Source: Saprospiraceae bacterium
GTDB lineage: Bacteria > Bacteroidota > Bacteroidia > Chitinophagales > Saprospiraceae
Direction: 5' to 3'
DNA: 64,000 nt
Assembly (NCBI GenBank): GCA_016714785.1
Contig: JADKCC010000027.1
Coordinates: forward strand, 1-64,000
The translations under genes were made by a program, and so were the position numbers. Below the pieces are notes generated by a model. The model had not been told where the DNA came from, did not search any database, and worked only from the letters and a program-made list of their open reading frames with translations. Positions 1 to 10,075 of this stretch are shown one piece after another. Each line of letters starts with the position of its first letter. Within the stretch, counting starts at the first letter, position 1.

Positions 1-1386
1 GGAGTGTAGAATACTTTTAGTATATAAGCTCCCAGGGAGTTAGGCTGGGACAAGGGGGATTGCCAGCAATCCCAGCATCCCCCCAAAATTTTATATTTTT
101 GCAGTCCTTACCCTGAACACATTTTTTAACCTAACAACTTTTGCCGGGCTAAGTAACAGCATTAATTTTGATTTTACAGACATTTTTAAGAATGTGAGGA
201 CATCAACGACTTCCGAAGTCACTCATGGAATGGTATTTACAAAATTATTCAACTACATATCAACTCTGCGGATAGGTCATTTGCTGAAGGTGCTGTCGCT
301 TGTTCAACAAGGTAATAATTCCCGAAACCAGCTCCAGGAAATGGTTTCTTATGGGAAAAGGTCAAGACAACTCAAGGGCGAGATCTGAGTCCAGGTCCTA
401 GAGATCGCAATAGTGAATTGTTGGTACTCCCTAAAGGGCAAACCACAACAACTAAAGTAGAATCTGTCATCCCTTCCACTTACGCTAAAGGTAACGTTAC
501 TCAAGATGTAACCAGATCAAATCGAACGGATATACGGTTTTTAACGTCTCTAAAATCAGTTAATTCTGATATCATAATCAGATGCTCACACACCGCATCA
601 GGTGGCAAAACAATGCCCACAGGCCATTTATTACATCACCCTGGATGGATTGTATTTGTTCAAAATACGCCAAGATAACAAAGGTGATCAATAAAAGTAT
701 CCCTATTTGAATTCTTGAATACAAACCACATGGTTTAAAGATCTTAGGCATTTGGATGACTGGTTGGTGCGCATCTTTTTGGCTCTCATGCCTAAGCGGA
801 TTAAAGGATCGTGGCGTGAAATCCATACCTGATTGTAGCCACTATACCAGGACGACCTTACAAAACTTTGTTGCTAATTTCAAGCATCCTTCAGATGGTA
901 GCTCAATCTCATGTTGTTGTCCGCAAATACGTAACTCAGTAAGGTTTGTACCATGGAAAGATGAAAAATATTCATCGCCGATCTGAAAGTTTATGGAGCT
1001 GTAATCTCCCAAAGTGCCTTAGTCGCTTTTGAAAATTCAAACAAAATGGAACAGTCCAAGTACAGTTGTGACATTAAAAGCTGGGAAAAAAAATTGGGAT
1101 AATCTCATCACTTTGTTCAATTACCCGCCTGATTAAGAAAAATGTGTACCACCAATACAATCCCAAGGGGTAAACCGAGCAATCAAGAAAATTTGCAAAG
1201 CAGACCATTTTCCAAACGACCAGGCTGCTTTAAATCAGGTTTTATGGCAATTGACCAAATTCAATCAAAATGGACAATGCCAATTCTTGATTTGGTATCA
1301 TTCATAATCAAATTTCTATTATTGATAATTTTTTAAAATACCTAATTTTCTTCTCTTGAGTTTACACATTACTTTCTACACTCTCC
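1..1386 (+). mobile_element. IS256-family insertion sequence (decayed, left end at window edge)
   Basis: The left end (GAGTGTAGAA near base 2) and the right end (TTCTACACTC near 1373-1382) form a terminal inverted repeat of about 10 bp around a degenerate IS256-type transposase. This gives an element of about 1.38 kb, normal for the family. A strong G/C-rich palindrome lies at 52-90 between the left end and the gene. The left flank is outside the window, so a target duplication cannot be checked. The right end abuts an older transposase remnant on the other strand. Confidence 0.72.
194..1336 (+). pseudogene. IS256-family (mutator-type) transposase, degenerate
   Basis: Pieces of one transposase can be followed through all three + frames. 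They include GRDLSPGPRDRNSE (about 370-420), VESVIPSTYAKGNVTQDV (about 445-515), FWLSCLSGLKDRGVKSI (778-830), QIRNSVRFVPWKD (about 925-965) and TTNTI..FPNDQAALN..AIDQIQSKWTMPI (1140-1290). These match, in order, the catalytic core and the conserved C-terminal part of IS256 transposases, where TTNTIE and a KWTxPIPNW-like motif are typical. Several frameshifts and stops make the gene non-functional. A DDE catalytic set cannot be assigned because the frame is lost in the core. The family call is from recognised motifs, not a search. Confidence 0.8.
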
Positions 1387-2620
1387 CAAAATTTCGCTAA
1401 GCTGCATTTTTACTAGATCTGTTATTTTATCCCAACTAGCCACTCATCTTTAACACTCTCAGACTCATAATATTTTTCAATCCTTTTACTGACCATCTTT
1501 ATCCTGATTGTTACATTCATTTTTAATACTGTTCGATGTAACTCTATTGCTACTTCCTATTAATAGTTCTTTTTGTATGTATTTAGGGTAATCATTCTCC
1601 CTATTGTTGGCTGATGTACGTTAAGAGCGTTTGGTATTTTTTCTTTTGTTTTTGATTTCCTAGGTATTTTTTCCAACATCTTTACCACTTCGTCTAAACA
1701 CATTCTCTTTCAAAGTCATACCTATTGCTTCCATATATACCGTTCGTTTTACTTTTTGTAACACTAAAACTTACATATTTTCAATGTTTTCCATCGCAGA
1801 TAAAGATCAAAATTTGAGTAGCTTGCGGATAAGACATCTATCCAATTCCACTGCCACCTCACTCGTCATTTAAAATACTAGTCCTCTCTTTCCATTTTTC
1901 GTAGCATCACTATTCTTAGCTGACTCATTTTAATCATAAACTCTTTATGATTGCCTAATCTTTGCTACATATTCGCTACAATTTATATTATTTCTGTCTT
2001 CGCTCTCATTGAAATAGCACTTGATTTAAATATTCTTCCTAATTTAGCTTCTAACACCCGGCTTCTCTTGTCTGCTTAACTTACTGCCATCTGCCTCTAT
2101 ACCACAAAATTTCTCCTTCTTCTAACTGCACAGGATCTCTAAAATTTTCTCTTTCAAGAAATCATGGACTTTGTTCCACAATTTATCCGTAATCCGATAG
2201 ATGGCTGTATCATTTGTTTTGATATTCCAATAACATCTGAGCAATTTCGCTCCCCTTTCGTATTACAATCCATTTGACCTATATACAATAATTTCTCTTG
2301 TAAATAGTGTAGGAAATCTTCTGACAAGTGAATCCATTAATTAAGTCACTTGTAGTACTAACTTCTATCTCCCCAAATTTGGTTTGAGTTTTTTTTTTTT
2401 TAAACGATGATTGGTAGGAACATTTTCCGATGGTAGAGTCCTAAAATTTTACATCCTAAATCTGTCCACATCTCATCCAATTGTTTTCAATCTCGTATAA
2501 ACTATTAAAGTTGTAGGTTCTGTACCATCATCCAACAGTTGGCTACATACTGCTAAGTATTCTCTGCCTTTGTCTTGATGATATTTTTATTGGACCCAGC
2601 GCAAAGTTAATACTTACTTT
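1387..2620 (-). pseudogene. Second transposase remnant, ISKra4/UPF0236-like
   Basis: Reading the minus strand through several frames gives fragments in a consistent order: GIEADGSKLSRQE (about 2110-2070), GRIFKSSAIS (about 2040), a LGNHKEFM segment (about 1955-1930), and an AIELHRTVLK segment (about 1550-1520). Transposases of the ISKra4/UPF0236 type carry a VDGSM..TR..GW motif, a GRIF motif, a LGxHKxF motif and a C-terminal AxHRTV motif in this order. There are many stops and frameshifts, more than in most other broken genes here, so this is old decay. The C-terminal end is apparently cut by the IS256 element. The family name is moderately certain; that it is a dead transposase is more certain. 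Confidence 0.55.
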
Positions 2621-2997
2621 TGTTTATTTGAAAATGAAATGTACCCACTTTTAGGAGTATTGAAAAAGCATCCTTCAAAAGCGTAAAATTTTAGTAGTCC
2701 GAGTTAACTTAAGTATAAATATAACGCCCAAAATCAAAATAAAACACATTAGTTCCATCAATCAAATCATAGTATAAAAGAGGATCCAAAAGTAAAAAAC
2801 CTATTACCTTCAATAAAAGTAACGCCACATAAAATAATGAAATGTAAAAAAAAATAACATCAGGCAGAAAATCAAGTTCTACACAATCGTTATAAAACAT
2901 ACATTTATAAATACGAAAACTTTAATGCTCCATAATTAACTACAGTTTAAGTTCACTGTAGAATAAAAAATCCGTCATAAAGACAAAATCAAATAAG
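2621..2997. other. AT-rich stretch with no recognisable gene
   Basis: This interval between the transposase remnant and a stranded signal-peptide sequence has only a 63-codon hydrophobic minus frame (2709-2900). That frame is expected by chance in such AT-rich DNA. No repeat, RNA or promoter was recognised. Confidence 0.4.
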
Positions 2998-3640
2998 ATG
3001 AAAAACATATTTTTAATTGGAATACTTACTATAGTTACTATTTCGGTTTGTGCTCAGCTCATTGATCGTTCCAATTTAAATAAAAGTTAAATATAGGATA
3101 AAAGTTACAACTGGGTTTACCACAACAAGTAAAGAAACAACTACATTGATCAATGAAAAGTCAGACTTCACAAAAATTAAATTTTTTCTAGCGCTTCATC
3201 TCAAATATCTGTTGGACTCTGGGGCCAGAAAAATTTAGGGTTTATACGATGATGCCAATGTACTTTATAGCCGTTGGCATGAATTATAGATTTGCGGCAG
3301 TAATTCCAACGATGTAAATATGAAAACAATATGTCGAGGAATTCATCAATACATTGATACCACAAATGATGGGTGGACTTACAAGTAATGGTTTCCAGAA
3401 TAGGTGTTTGGTCCGTAGCATGTTGGCGGCCCACCAAACAGAACCTAAGATGGGGCCGTTCTAATGAAAGGTATGCTGCAGTAAGCTTTGGATTTGAGTG
3501 GAGCTCCAGGTTATGATTACAAAAAATTTAGTTTTGATATCAAATTGGACAAGCCTACAGAACTATAGGAGATCACATATATTACGGAAAATAGAAAATC
3601 AAGGTTTAGAAACACCAGATGCTCTGACATTTTCAGTAGC
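2998..3640 (+). pseudogene. Remnant of a secreted or outer-membrane protein gene
   Basis: An ATG at 2998 starts a convincing Sec signal peptide (MKNIFLIGILTIVTISVCAQ) followed by a stop after only 30 codons. Downstream, protein-like stretches continue in shifting frames (for example GGLTSNGF near 3370-3400). The pattern fits a small exported protein, possibly a beta-barrel, that has lost its frame. I do not recognise the family. The signal peptide is directly visible; the rest is inference. Confidence 0.4.
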
Positions 3641-4110
3641 CTATCAATTGTTTTAGTGAGCGAGTTTTAAAATTAAACCCAGATTATACGTTAGAACTTC
3701 GTCATGAGATGCTAAAATGCAATAAATCAGCTATTTATTTGTATGCGAAAAGCGTAGCACTGCTATGGTTAAAGTAGAAAAATAGGCGAAGCTTCTGATT
3801 TGCAGCAGTTTAGATTTTCTAATGCATATTTCAGGTTAAAACTTGTTTCGCTTTTTACATGAAACATTTTGGTACAAGTCATAAAAATAATACAAGTCAA
3901 CTTTGTCATCTTGTAAATGGCATTTTGAAGGTTGACTATATTTGGATCTAGTATTTTTTGAACCACTTTAATGTCGTAGGAGCTTTGTAGGTTTAGGTTT
4001 ATCTGTCTTAATATTCGATCTTACAAGGTATATAGGATCCATTATTTTTTGAACAATAAAAAAATACTCCTGATTACACTTTGGTTCTAAAACCTACTGA
4101 ACTCTAAAAT
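3641..4110. other. Unassigned degenerate stretch
   Basis: No intact gene is visible. Two near-identical 20-25 bp segments containing TATTTTTTGAAC or TTATTTTTTGAAC lie at about 3944-3966 and 4029-4053, hinting at a duplicated segment in a former gene. Nothing else was recognised. Confidence 0.3.
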
Positions 4111-4114
4111 CTAT

Positions 4115-4965
4115 AATGACTGTGCCACATTGGCTATCTATTTCCTCTTGTTAAACTTATACTTCATAGCTGTTTTCTTGCTAATTCTATAAGATAACTA
4201 TCGGATGTAGTAGATCCCTTTTGAGTAAACTCAGCTTTTGTGACTTTACCATCTATATTTACACAAATTGATAATGAGACCTTACCAGTTTTTTGCGAAC
4301 TATCTGTAAAAAGATGGTGAATATTCGATACCTCGCCCTTTAGACCTCACTCCCCCCTATTCCTGACCCTTTACATATACCTTCGGTGCCTTGCCATCAG
4401 GATCGCCAGTAGCAGTACCTTGATTTCCTGTACTGTTATTATTACCCTTTCCCTCACCCAACAAATCCGAATACTTTTCTTTTGATCTGCTGCCACTTCG
4501 CTTTTCGGCGGCATCTTTTCCGCTTTGGCTTTTTCAGCTGCTACCCTTTCAGATTCTGCTTTTGCCATAGCATCAGCTTTCGCTTGGCTTCCGCTTTAAT
4601 TTTGGACTCTGACAGTTCCTTTGACTTACTTTTGTCAGCTTCGGCGGTTTTGGTTGGTTTTATCCACTACTTTTATAGGTGCTTCCTCCTCAGGATCGGT
4701 AGATGTGATAGTTTCTTTTTTGAGATTTAGGTAGGTAGTGCCGTAGTTGACGTAGCGGATTCTGAGTTGGTTTCTACAACTTCTTGTGCGTCGTCACTCC
4801 CTGCATCTGGGTCACCAAAGCAATGAATTCCTTAGATTGTTGAAGATCGGCGTGAATAGAAAGGGTAAAAAAAATAATAATAAAAGTAGATGAATAACCA
4901 AACTAATGATGATTCCCCTTCTTTACTGCTTCTTCAGTGATACAATCTGTCCTATTTTGGCCATT
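4115..4965 (-). pseudogene. TonB-like energy transducer, decayed
   Basis: On the minus strand an N-terminal membrane segment (SLVIHLLLLLFFLPFLF, about 4915-4860) is followed by a Lys/Ala/Glu-rich linker (AKAESERVAAEKAKAEK, about 4568-4515). Next comes a Gly/Asn-rich segment leading to GDPDGKAPKVYVKGQ (about 4410-4370), then QKTGKVSLSICVNIDGKVTKAEFTQKGSTT (about 4305-4215). This is the architecture of Bacteroidota TonB-family proteins: one TM anchor, charged periplasmic linker, and a C-terminal domain with a V-x-V-x-V-x-G-KV core. Frameshifts and stops break it. It is the last gene of a decayed exbB-exbD-exbD-tonB cluster. Confidence 0.7.
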
Positions 4966-5094
4966 TTACAGTTATATTTATATTACTTCAATGCTTACTC
5001 TTGTTAGAATAAGTGTATGTGTGTAAGATAGTAGATAATAAAAAATGTAAAGTTGGCTTCTCGCTTATTTAGGATCTGTAAGTACCGCCCCTAA

Positions 5095-5460
5095 CTTGCA
5101 TCCTGTACGCCAAATCTAAGACGGCTATAACAGGAACATTACTTGCTTTGGCAGAAGGTGACTACTATCGCTGCCTTTTCTTTATCAATTCGTTTGAGAT
5201 TCCATCTGTCGCTCTATGCCTTCAAACTGATCGAACTCCATTGAGAATAAGTACCTGATTCATCTATGTTGACCACCTTGTTTTTGCTTTTGGTGGTGGC
5301 GGACTTGTTTTTTATGGTAACAATAAGTCTAGGGCATTGGGAGTCACGATGGATGATATCACATAAAAATATCAATAACAAAAAGATGATATCTGTCAGT
5401 GATGACATATTAAATTCTGCTGTAACCTTACTACGTTTTTTACTGCCATTATTCAGTTAT
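5095..5460 (-). pseudogene. exbD: ExbD/TolR biopolymer transport protein, second copy, decayed
   Basis: The minus strand reads VTAEFNMSSLTDIIFLLLIF (about 5430-5370), the N-terminal membrane segment of ExbD. This family places a conserved Asp in a hydrophobic helix, seen here as SLTDIIFLLLIF. After it comes a broken periplasmic domain with KSKNKVVNIDESGTYS and a truncated end near GIERQMES (about 5220-5195). The longest open piece is 64 codons (5408-5214). ExbD couples the proton-motive force to TonB with ExbB. The frame is lost after the TM helix, so this copy is inactive unless the sequence is wrong. Confidence 0.72.
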
Positions 5461-5489
5461 TTAATTGGTGGTAGGTTTGTGTTGCAATA

Positions 5490-5845
5490 ATTGCTTTTAT
5501 CTTTAGTCCACTTGCGATCTTTCCGCGCTATGCCCGTCTCCCAAGGCACCTACCTCAGATATGATGGTAAGTGTAGCGTTTTTCTTTATTGTCTGTCTTG
5601 CGCACTGCCAATGCAATATCCTTCTCCATATTTGCTATACTACTTTCCTTTCCAGCTGCTTTTATCTCGCCATCTAGTCATCATAACTGGAAGGTTGGAT
5701 GGGGCAATAGTGGAGTCTGACTCTGGCAAGGGTATGTGCTAATTTGCACCTTAGGATGTAATATAAAAAGATAAGTAGCAAGAATATAAATATCAGTCAG
5801 AGATGACATATTAAATTCTGCAGTTACCTTACTCTTTTTTGACAG
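5490..5845 (-). pseudogene. exbD: ExbD/TolR biopolymer transport protein, first copy, decayed
   Basis: VTAEFNMSSLTDI can be read at about 5830-5795 on the minus strand, the same N-terminal signature as in the neighbouring copy. It is followed by a disrupted membrane helix and by KAAGKESSIANMEKDIALAVRKTD (about 5660-5600, frames shifting), which resembles the ExbD periplasmic domain. Two exbD genes in tandem between exbB and tonB are usual in Bacteroidota. The gene is broken by frameshifts and stops. Confidence 0.68.
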
Positions 5846-5877
5846 CCACTTTTAGGTGATTTTATTTAAAAATATTC

Positions 5878-6560
5878 TTAATTACCAGGCTCTTGAAGCA
5901 AATCCATGAAGTCAGGGTTGTTTTTCCATTTGAAAAATCACCTGCTCAAACTTTGATACCAAATAATTATATCCAACAAATGCGAAGATGCCAATAACCA
6001 ACCCAAATGCGGTAGTGATCAATGCTGATAAATACCACCAGCCAATACTGAGGTGTCACATTTTGTTGTGACCTTGGACATCTCATAAAAAGGCTAAAAT
6101 CATACCTGTAACTGTACCCAAGACCCAACCATCGGTGCTGCACCTGAAATACTTGCCAATGACGAAAGATTTTTTCCAGCTTAAATGCTTCGAGATTTCC
6201 TACATTTTCGATGGCTGCATCAATGTCTTTGTGACCTACCTATTCGCATAAGCCCTTTTTCGATCATCCTTGCCGCAGGAGTATCCGTAGCTCTACAAAG
6301 TGCTTTTGCTCCTTCTATATTTCCCGAACCACAGATGCTCTGATATTGTTGATAAAGTTTTCATCTATTTTACCTGCCTTTTTATGGTAAGATGCCGCTC
6401 TACAAAATCACTAAAGCCAAAATGACAATATCAATAGTATCAATACGATTGCAATACCTATTGGGTACCTGAAACCACTATATCCACTAAATTCGAGATT
6501 TTGCCGCCTTCTTCCTATTACAACGTCTGGAGATTGAAATAATAAAATGAAAGATTTAAC
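5878..6560 (-). pseudogene. exbB: ExbB/TolQ/MotA-family proton channel, decayed
   Basis: Minus-strand fragments run in the order of an ExbB protein: an N-terminal hydrophobic helix (IGIAIVLILLIL, about 6470-6435), DIDAAIENVGNLEAFKLEK (about 6225-6170), a GW(x)LGTVTGMILAF segment (about 6130-6095), and SALITTAFGLVIGIFAFVGYNYLVSKFEQVIFQMEK (about 6030-5930). The end is DFMDLLQEPGN with the stop at 5878-5880. The MotA/TolQ/ExbB channel domain is clear. At least four frameshifts interrupt it. It heads the exbB-exbD-exbD-tonB cluster transcribed on the minus strand. Confidence 0.78.
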
Positions 6561-7305
6561 ATGATTTTATTTTGTGTTGATTGCTAACGTTAAAACGCAA
6601 ATAGTGTTTATATATTACATTTAAGCCACAAAATAGGTTTTTTATAATATTATGATTTTTTTATATTTATTTTTTTCAAATAACTTTCAATATTGGTTCT
6701 TGTGAAGACTTTATCTTTTCACTGACTCTATGTGATAGCCCTCCGCAGCTACCACATCATTCACACCTCAGTTATTCTTCTGCACTGTCATTTCAACAAG
6801 TGGGAGAAATCTAAGCGACTTTTTTGATGTGGTTAACAGTCATTGCAAAGCATAAAATTTAAACACCGGTCAGAGACCGCATTATACTATCCGTCAAAGT
6901 CAGATAAGACTTTGACAAACGGGAATTGGGGATTTGGAAATTTAATTATGTAGGGTCTGCTGACTATAGACAACCAATTGAAACAATAAATTATGTCTAT
7001 AATAAAAAATGCAAACCTTTAAGATTTTGTCCAAAAGTCCACCTGAGTTATGCTTTTGCTCTGTAGGCAGGTTACTTTTTTGGCTCAAAAAGGACAAAGT
7101 TCAGTAAGGTAAGGCATTGATTTTAAACTAAAACAGCTTGGCGTAATGTCGTCCATTTTCGACCTTACAGGAACGCCCAGTCATGCATTTTCCATTGCCA
7201 TAAGTATTTCATATTTAATCCTTTGTGCTTATTGTGGCGAAAACGTAACAACTTACAAGGCTTGCTTTCAGTATTTAAGATACATACACTTAATTAGTAT
7301 CGTGA
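6561..7305. other. Gene-free stretch with one family A repeat
   Basis: No protein-coding signal was recognised in 745 bp. The only structured element is the palindromic repeat at 6866-6923. The rest is AT-rich unique sequence lying between two broken loci, so it may be highly decayed coding DNA. Confidence 0.4.
6866..6923 (+). repeat. Family A palindromic repeat (isolated copy)
   Basis: This is a 58-bp unit made of consecutive hairpins: CGGTC-AGA-GACCG, then a short pairable segment (eroded in this copy), then CCGTCAAAGTC-N6-GACTTTGAC-AA-ACGG. It recurs about 15 times in the window, and this is the copy nearest the left edge. Confidence 0.85.
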
Positions 7306-9119
7306 TCAAGATGCCAGTGTAAAACTTATTTTTGTAATGTATCTACCCTGATTATTACTAACAAATACTACCTCCCCTTGATTGTATTCAAGTATCTCTT
7401 TTACCAGTTGCAAGCCTAATCCCTTTCTTTTAATACCTTCTTTTTGTTGTACTACACTTTCATTACTTATTTGAAAATATACACTTTTATCATCTTGTTG
7501 CATCTCAATAAATACATCACAACCTTCAGGCGCGTATTTGCTCGCATTATCCACCAAATTCCTGATGACTGCCTGTATGCCCTAGACGATCACCAAATAC
7601 TTTGGATGCCTTGATAGCATCTATTGATAAGTGCAGTTTAATTTTTTTTTTTTAAAAACAGGATCATATTGCTCTGTGACCAATAACAACTCATAATATA
7701 TCTGGCAGACTTCATATTTGAAATTTTGCAATCCGCGGGTTCTTTTCACCCAATTATATACATTATCACTGATTTTAAAAACACTGAGGGATAATTGATA
7801 AATATCATTCAGACTATCTCGTGAAATTTTATCTTTATTTTCCAATAAATCTTGAATAACAGTAAGCTGAGAGATCAAAGGTGAACGGATGTCATGGCCC
7901 ATTACATTGAGTATCTTATCCTTATATTCATTCGCTTTTTTTTTAGTTCTGTGGAATGTTTTTAAGTCGATACCATAGACCCACAACCAATCCTAACAAT
8001 AACAATAAAGCAGATCCAAGAATTTGCAATATAGTGGCCTTATTTTTCTGATAATCCTTTTCTTTGGTGAGTATATCGTTTTGCAGCTCCTTTTCTTTTA
8101 CTTTAAAGGCTACTTCAAACTCCGCATATTTATTTTCAATTATTTGTTGTGTGGCGCTATCTTGTATAGATATATATTGAGGTATTAGTTGCAATATTTT
8201 ATCCTTATTTTGGGTTTTTTGGTAGAATAAAAGTAAGTCCTGTATAGCATCAGATTTTATCAGATAACTTTTATTTTTTTCTAGTGCTAATCTCTTTATG
8301 TAATAGCTTTCAGCGGCATCCCATTTCTTTTGATGAAAAAGGATTTCACCCATATAATAATAAGCTGAAATCTTTAAATCGACAATGCTTAAATTTTCAG
8401 CTACAGTCAATGCCTTGTTAATATATTTTTCAGCTTTAGTATAGTCTAAAGCTGCATATATCCTGCCCAATTGATTATAGAAAAAACCTAAATTAAATTC
8501 TTTACCCTGAAAATCATTCTTTTCAAAAACTACTGCGGATTTATTAAGCATCTCAAGTGCTTGATCATTTTTATTGTCATTGGCATACGCCACAGCCAAT
8601 CCATTTTGTAATAATACCAAAAGCCTTGGATTTTTATAATTACCTTTAAAATAATCCAATGCTTTCAAAAAGTATTTTGTATCAGATTTTGATCCCTTGA
8701 CTTTGTTATAAGCAAATTTGACAAATCACCCAACCTGAACAGTGTCCAAAGCATATACGTCGTATTTTTTTCAGACTCGGTCACCTTGAGCGCCTCATGA
8801 AAATGATAAAAGGCTTTATCAAATGTCCCTCGACTTTTATAGTACAAGCCCAATAGATTTTCTACATTATACGTCTTTTTGCTGCCATTTAATTTTAGAT
8901 TCAAAACCACCATCTCACCAATATATTGGGTACCTTTGGGTGATCGGATGCAATATATTCCCAACACAAATCCTGCAAAATATCAAACTTATGACTATCC
9001 GAAATCGTATCACTTCTTAAAATTCGTTCTAACGAATCACTCTGGTACAGTTGTCCAGTGAGTATAATTGAGTAAAAACCAAAAAAGAACCCAAACAAAA
9101 TTTTATTTTTTCTACACAT
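7306..9119 (-). pseudogene. TPR-containing sensor histidine kinase, frameshifted
   Basis: Consecutive minus-strand pieces make one membrane histidine kinase. They begin at ATG 9119 with a signal-like N-terminus (ILFGFFFGFYSIILTGQ), followed by TPR-type helical repeats (about 8960-8150). A single membrane helix (ILGSALLLLLGLVVGLWY) ends near 7965. The H-box is VMGHDIRSPL (about 7910-7880), and the ATPase domain has an N-box MVDNASKYA and a GLGLQLV motif (7557-7306). Frameshifts lie near 8930, 8670, 7965 and 7560-7620, so no full-length protein can be made as sequenced. Key catalytic residues are intact, so this is recent decay or a sequencing problem. Such kinases usually signal to a response regulator; a LytTR regulator is at 26.5-27.2 kb, but pairing is speculative. 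Confidence 0.8.
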
Positions 9120-9429
9120 TGCTATTTATTACACGTGAAATAACATAATTTTTGATTTTTCACTTCAGTATATCACTTTAAATCTCTTGATAACTTATCC
9201 AACATGTTGGTGTTGACTAATCTATCAATATACATTAAATTCACTTTATTAATGAAACTATCCTAAATTTAACAAAGAAGAATTAATTTCCATCAATATT
9301 TTTTTAATATGACTTATGTTTTAGATATAAAAATAAATTACTAAACCTTTAATGGCATATTTGGGGTGCAGTGCAAATATAGACATTATTGAGATTTATT
9401 GCTAATTTGATAATGAGTAAATTTAAAAT
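9120..9429. other. Gene-free spacer upstream of the histidine kinase remnant
   Basis: This is AT-rich intergenic DNA upstream of the minus-strand kinase remnant. No promoter matching TAnnTTTG with an upstream TTG was found at a sensible distance. No RNA or repeat was recognised. Confidence 0.4.
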
Positions 9430-9640
9430 TTGAAGATCGGTTAATGTGGTGATGTGCTCCTTTTGTCTGAACTATGATTTATTTGATTTTTGTGATGGGT
9501 GATTTGATGATGTGTTTCGGTCAGAGACCGTAGGATACTATCCGTCAAAGTCAGATAAGACTTTGACAAACAGGGATGGCATTTTAATGGCCTTGCAAAT
9601 TCATTTGCAAGTTAACGTTACTTGTTTCAATTAATAAAAG
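9430..9640 (+). repeat. Octamer-rich leader plus family A and partial family B
   Basis: A GATGTG/GATTTG-rich leader (about 9440-9515) precedes a family A copy (9518-9574). A shortened family B copy follows (9576-9632), with its CTTGCAAAT-TC-ATTTGCAAG hairpin kept and the second hairpin missing. It ends in AAAAGCTTAGATTGG (about 9637-9651), the same motif that is tandemly amplified at 21979-22351. Confidence 0.8.
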
Positions 9641-9659
9641 CTTAGATTGGATAATATGC

Positions 9660-10075
9660 TAATGTGCTAATGTGCTGATTTGCTGATGTGCTGATTTGCT
9701 CCTTCTGTCTGAACTATGATTTATTTGATTTTTGTGATGGGTGATTTGATGATGTGTACCGGTCAGAGACCGTAGGATATTATCCGTCAAAGTCAGATAA
9801 GACTTTAACAAACGGGGAGGCATTTTATTGGCCTTGCAAATTCATTTGCAAGCTAACATAACTTGTTGCAATTAAAAATTGCAATGCCATTAAGAAAACC
9901 CTTCGATGGTCGAAGTTTGCAACTTCGATCCTGTATATCAAGAATTTCCAATTCGTTTTCACAAATGCTAAAAAAATCTGTTAACCCGATGAGCGATGTT
10001 TTAAATTATTTATGACTTAGTTTTTAGTATAATGTAAATTGAATTATAAATTCATAAAATATTGCATCGCTAATG
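9660..10075 (+). repeat. Composite octamer + A + B + C repeat
   Basis: Octamer-type runs (9660-9700) are followed by family A (9759-9815). Then comes a full family B (9819-9895) with two hairpins (CTTGCAAAT-TC-ATTTGCAAG and TTGCAATT-AAA-AATTGCAA) enclosed by ATGGCATT-type and AATGCCAT arms. Family C follows (9903-10070), beginning with GGTCGAAGTT-TG-CAACTTCGATC. The right end of C is replaced by new octamer sequence instead of its usual terminal hairpin. Confidence 0.8.

Noticed and set aside
2709..2900. Hydrophobic 63-codon frame
   Set aside because: AT-rich DNA gives Phe/Leu/Tyr-rich frames by chance; no start context or neighbour supports a gene.
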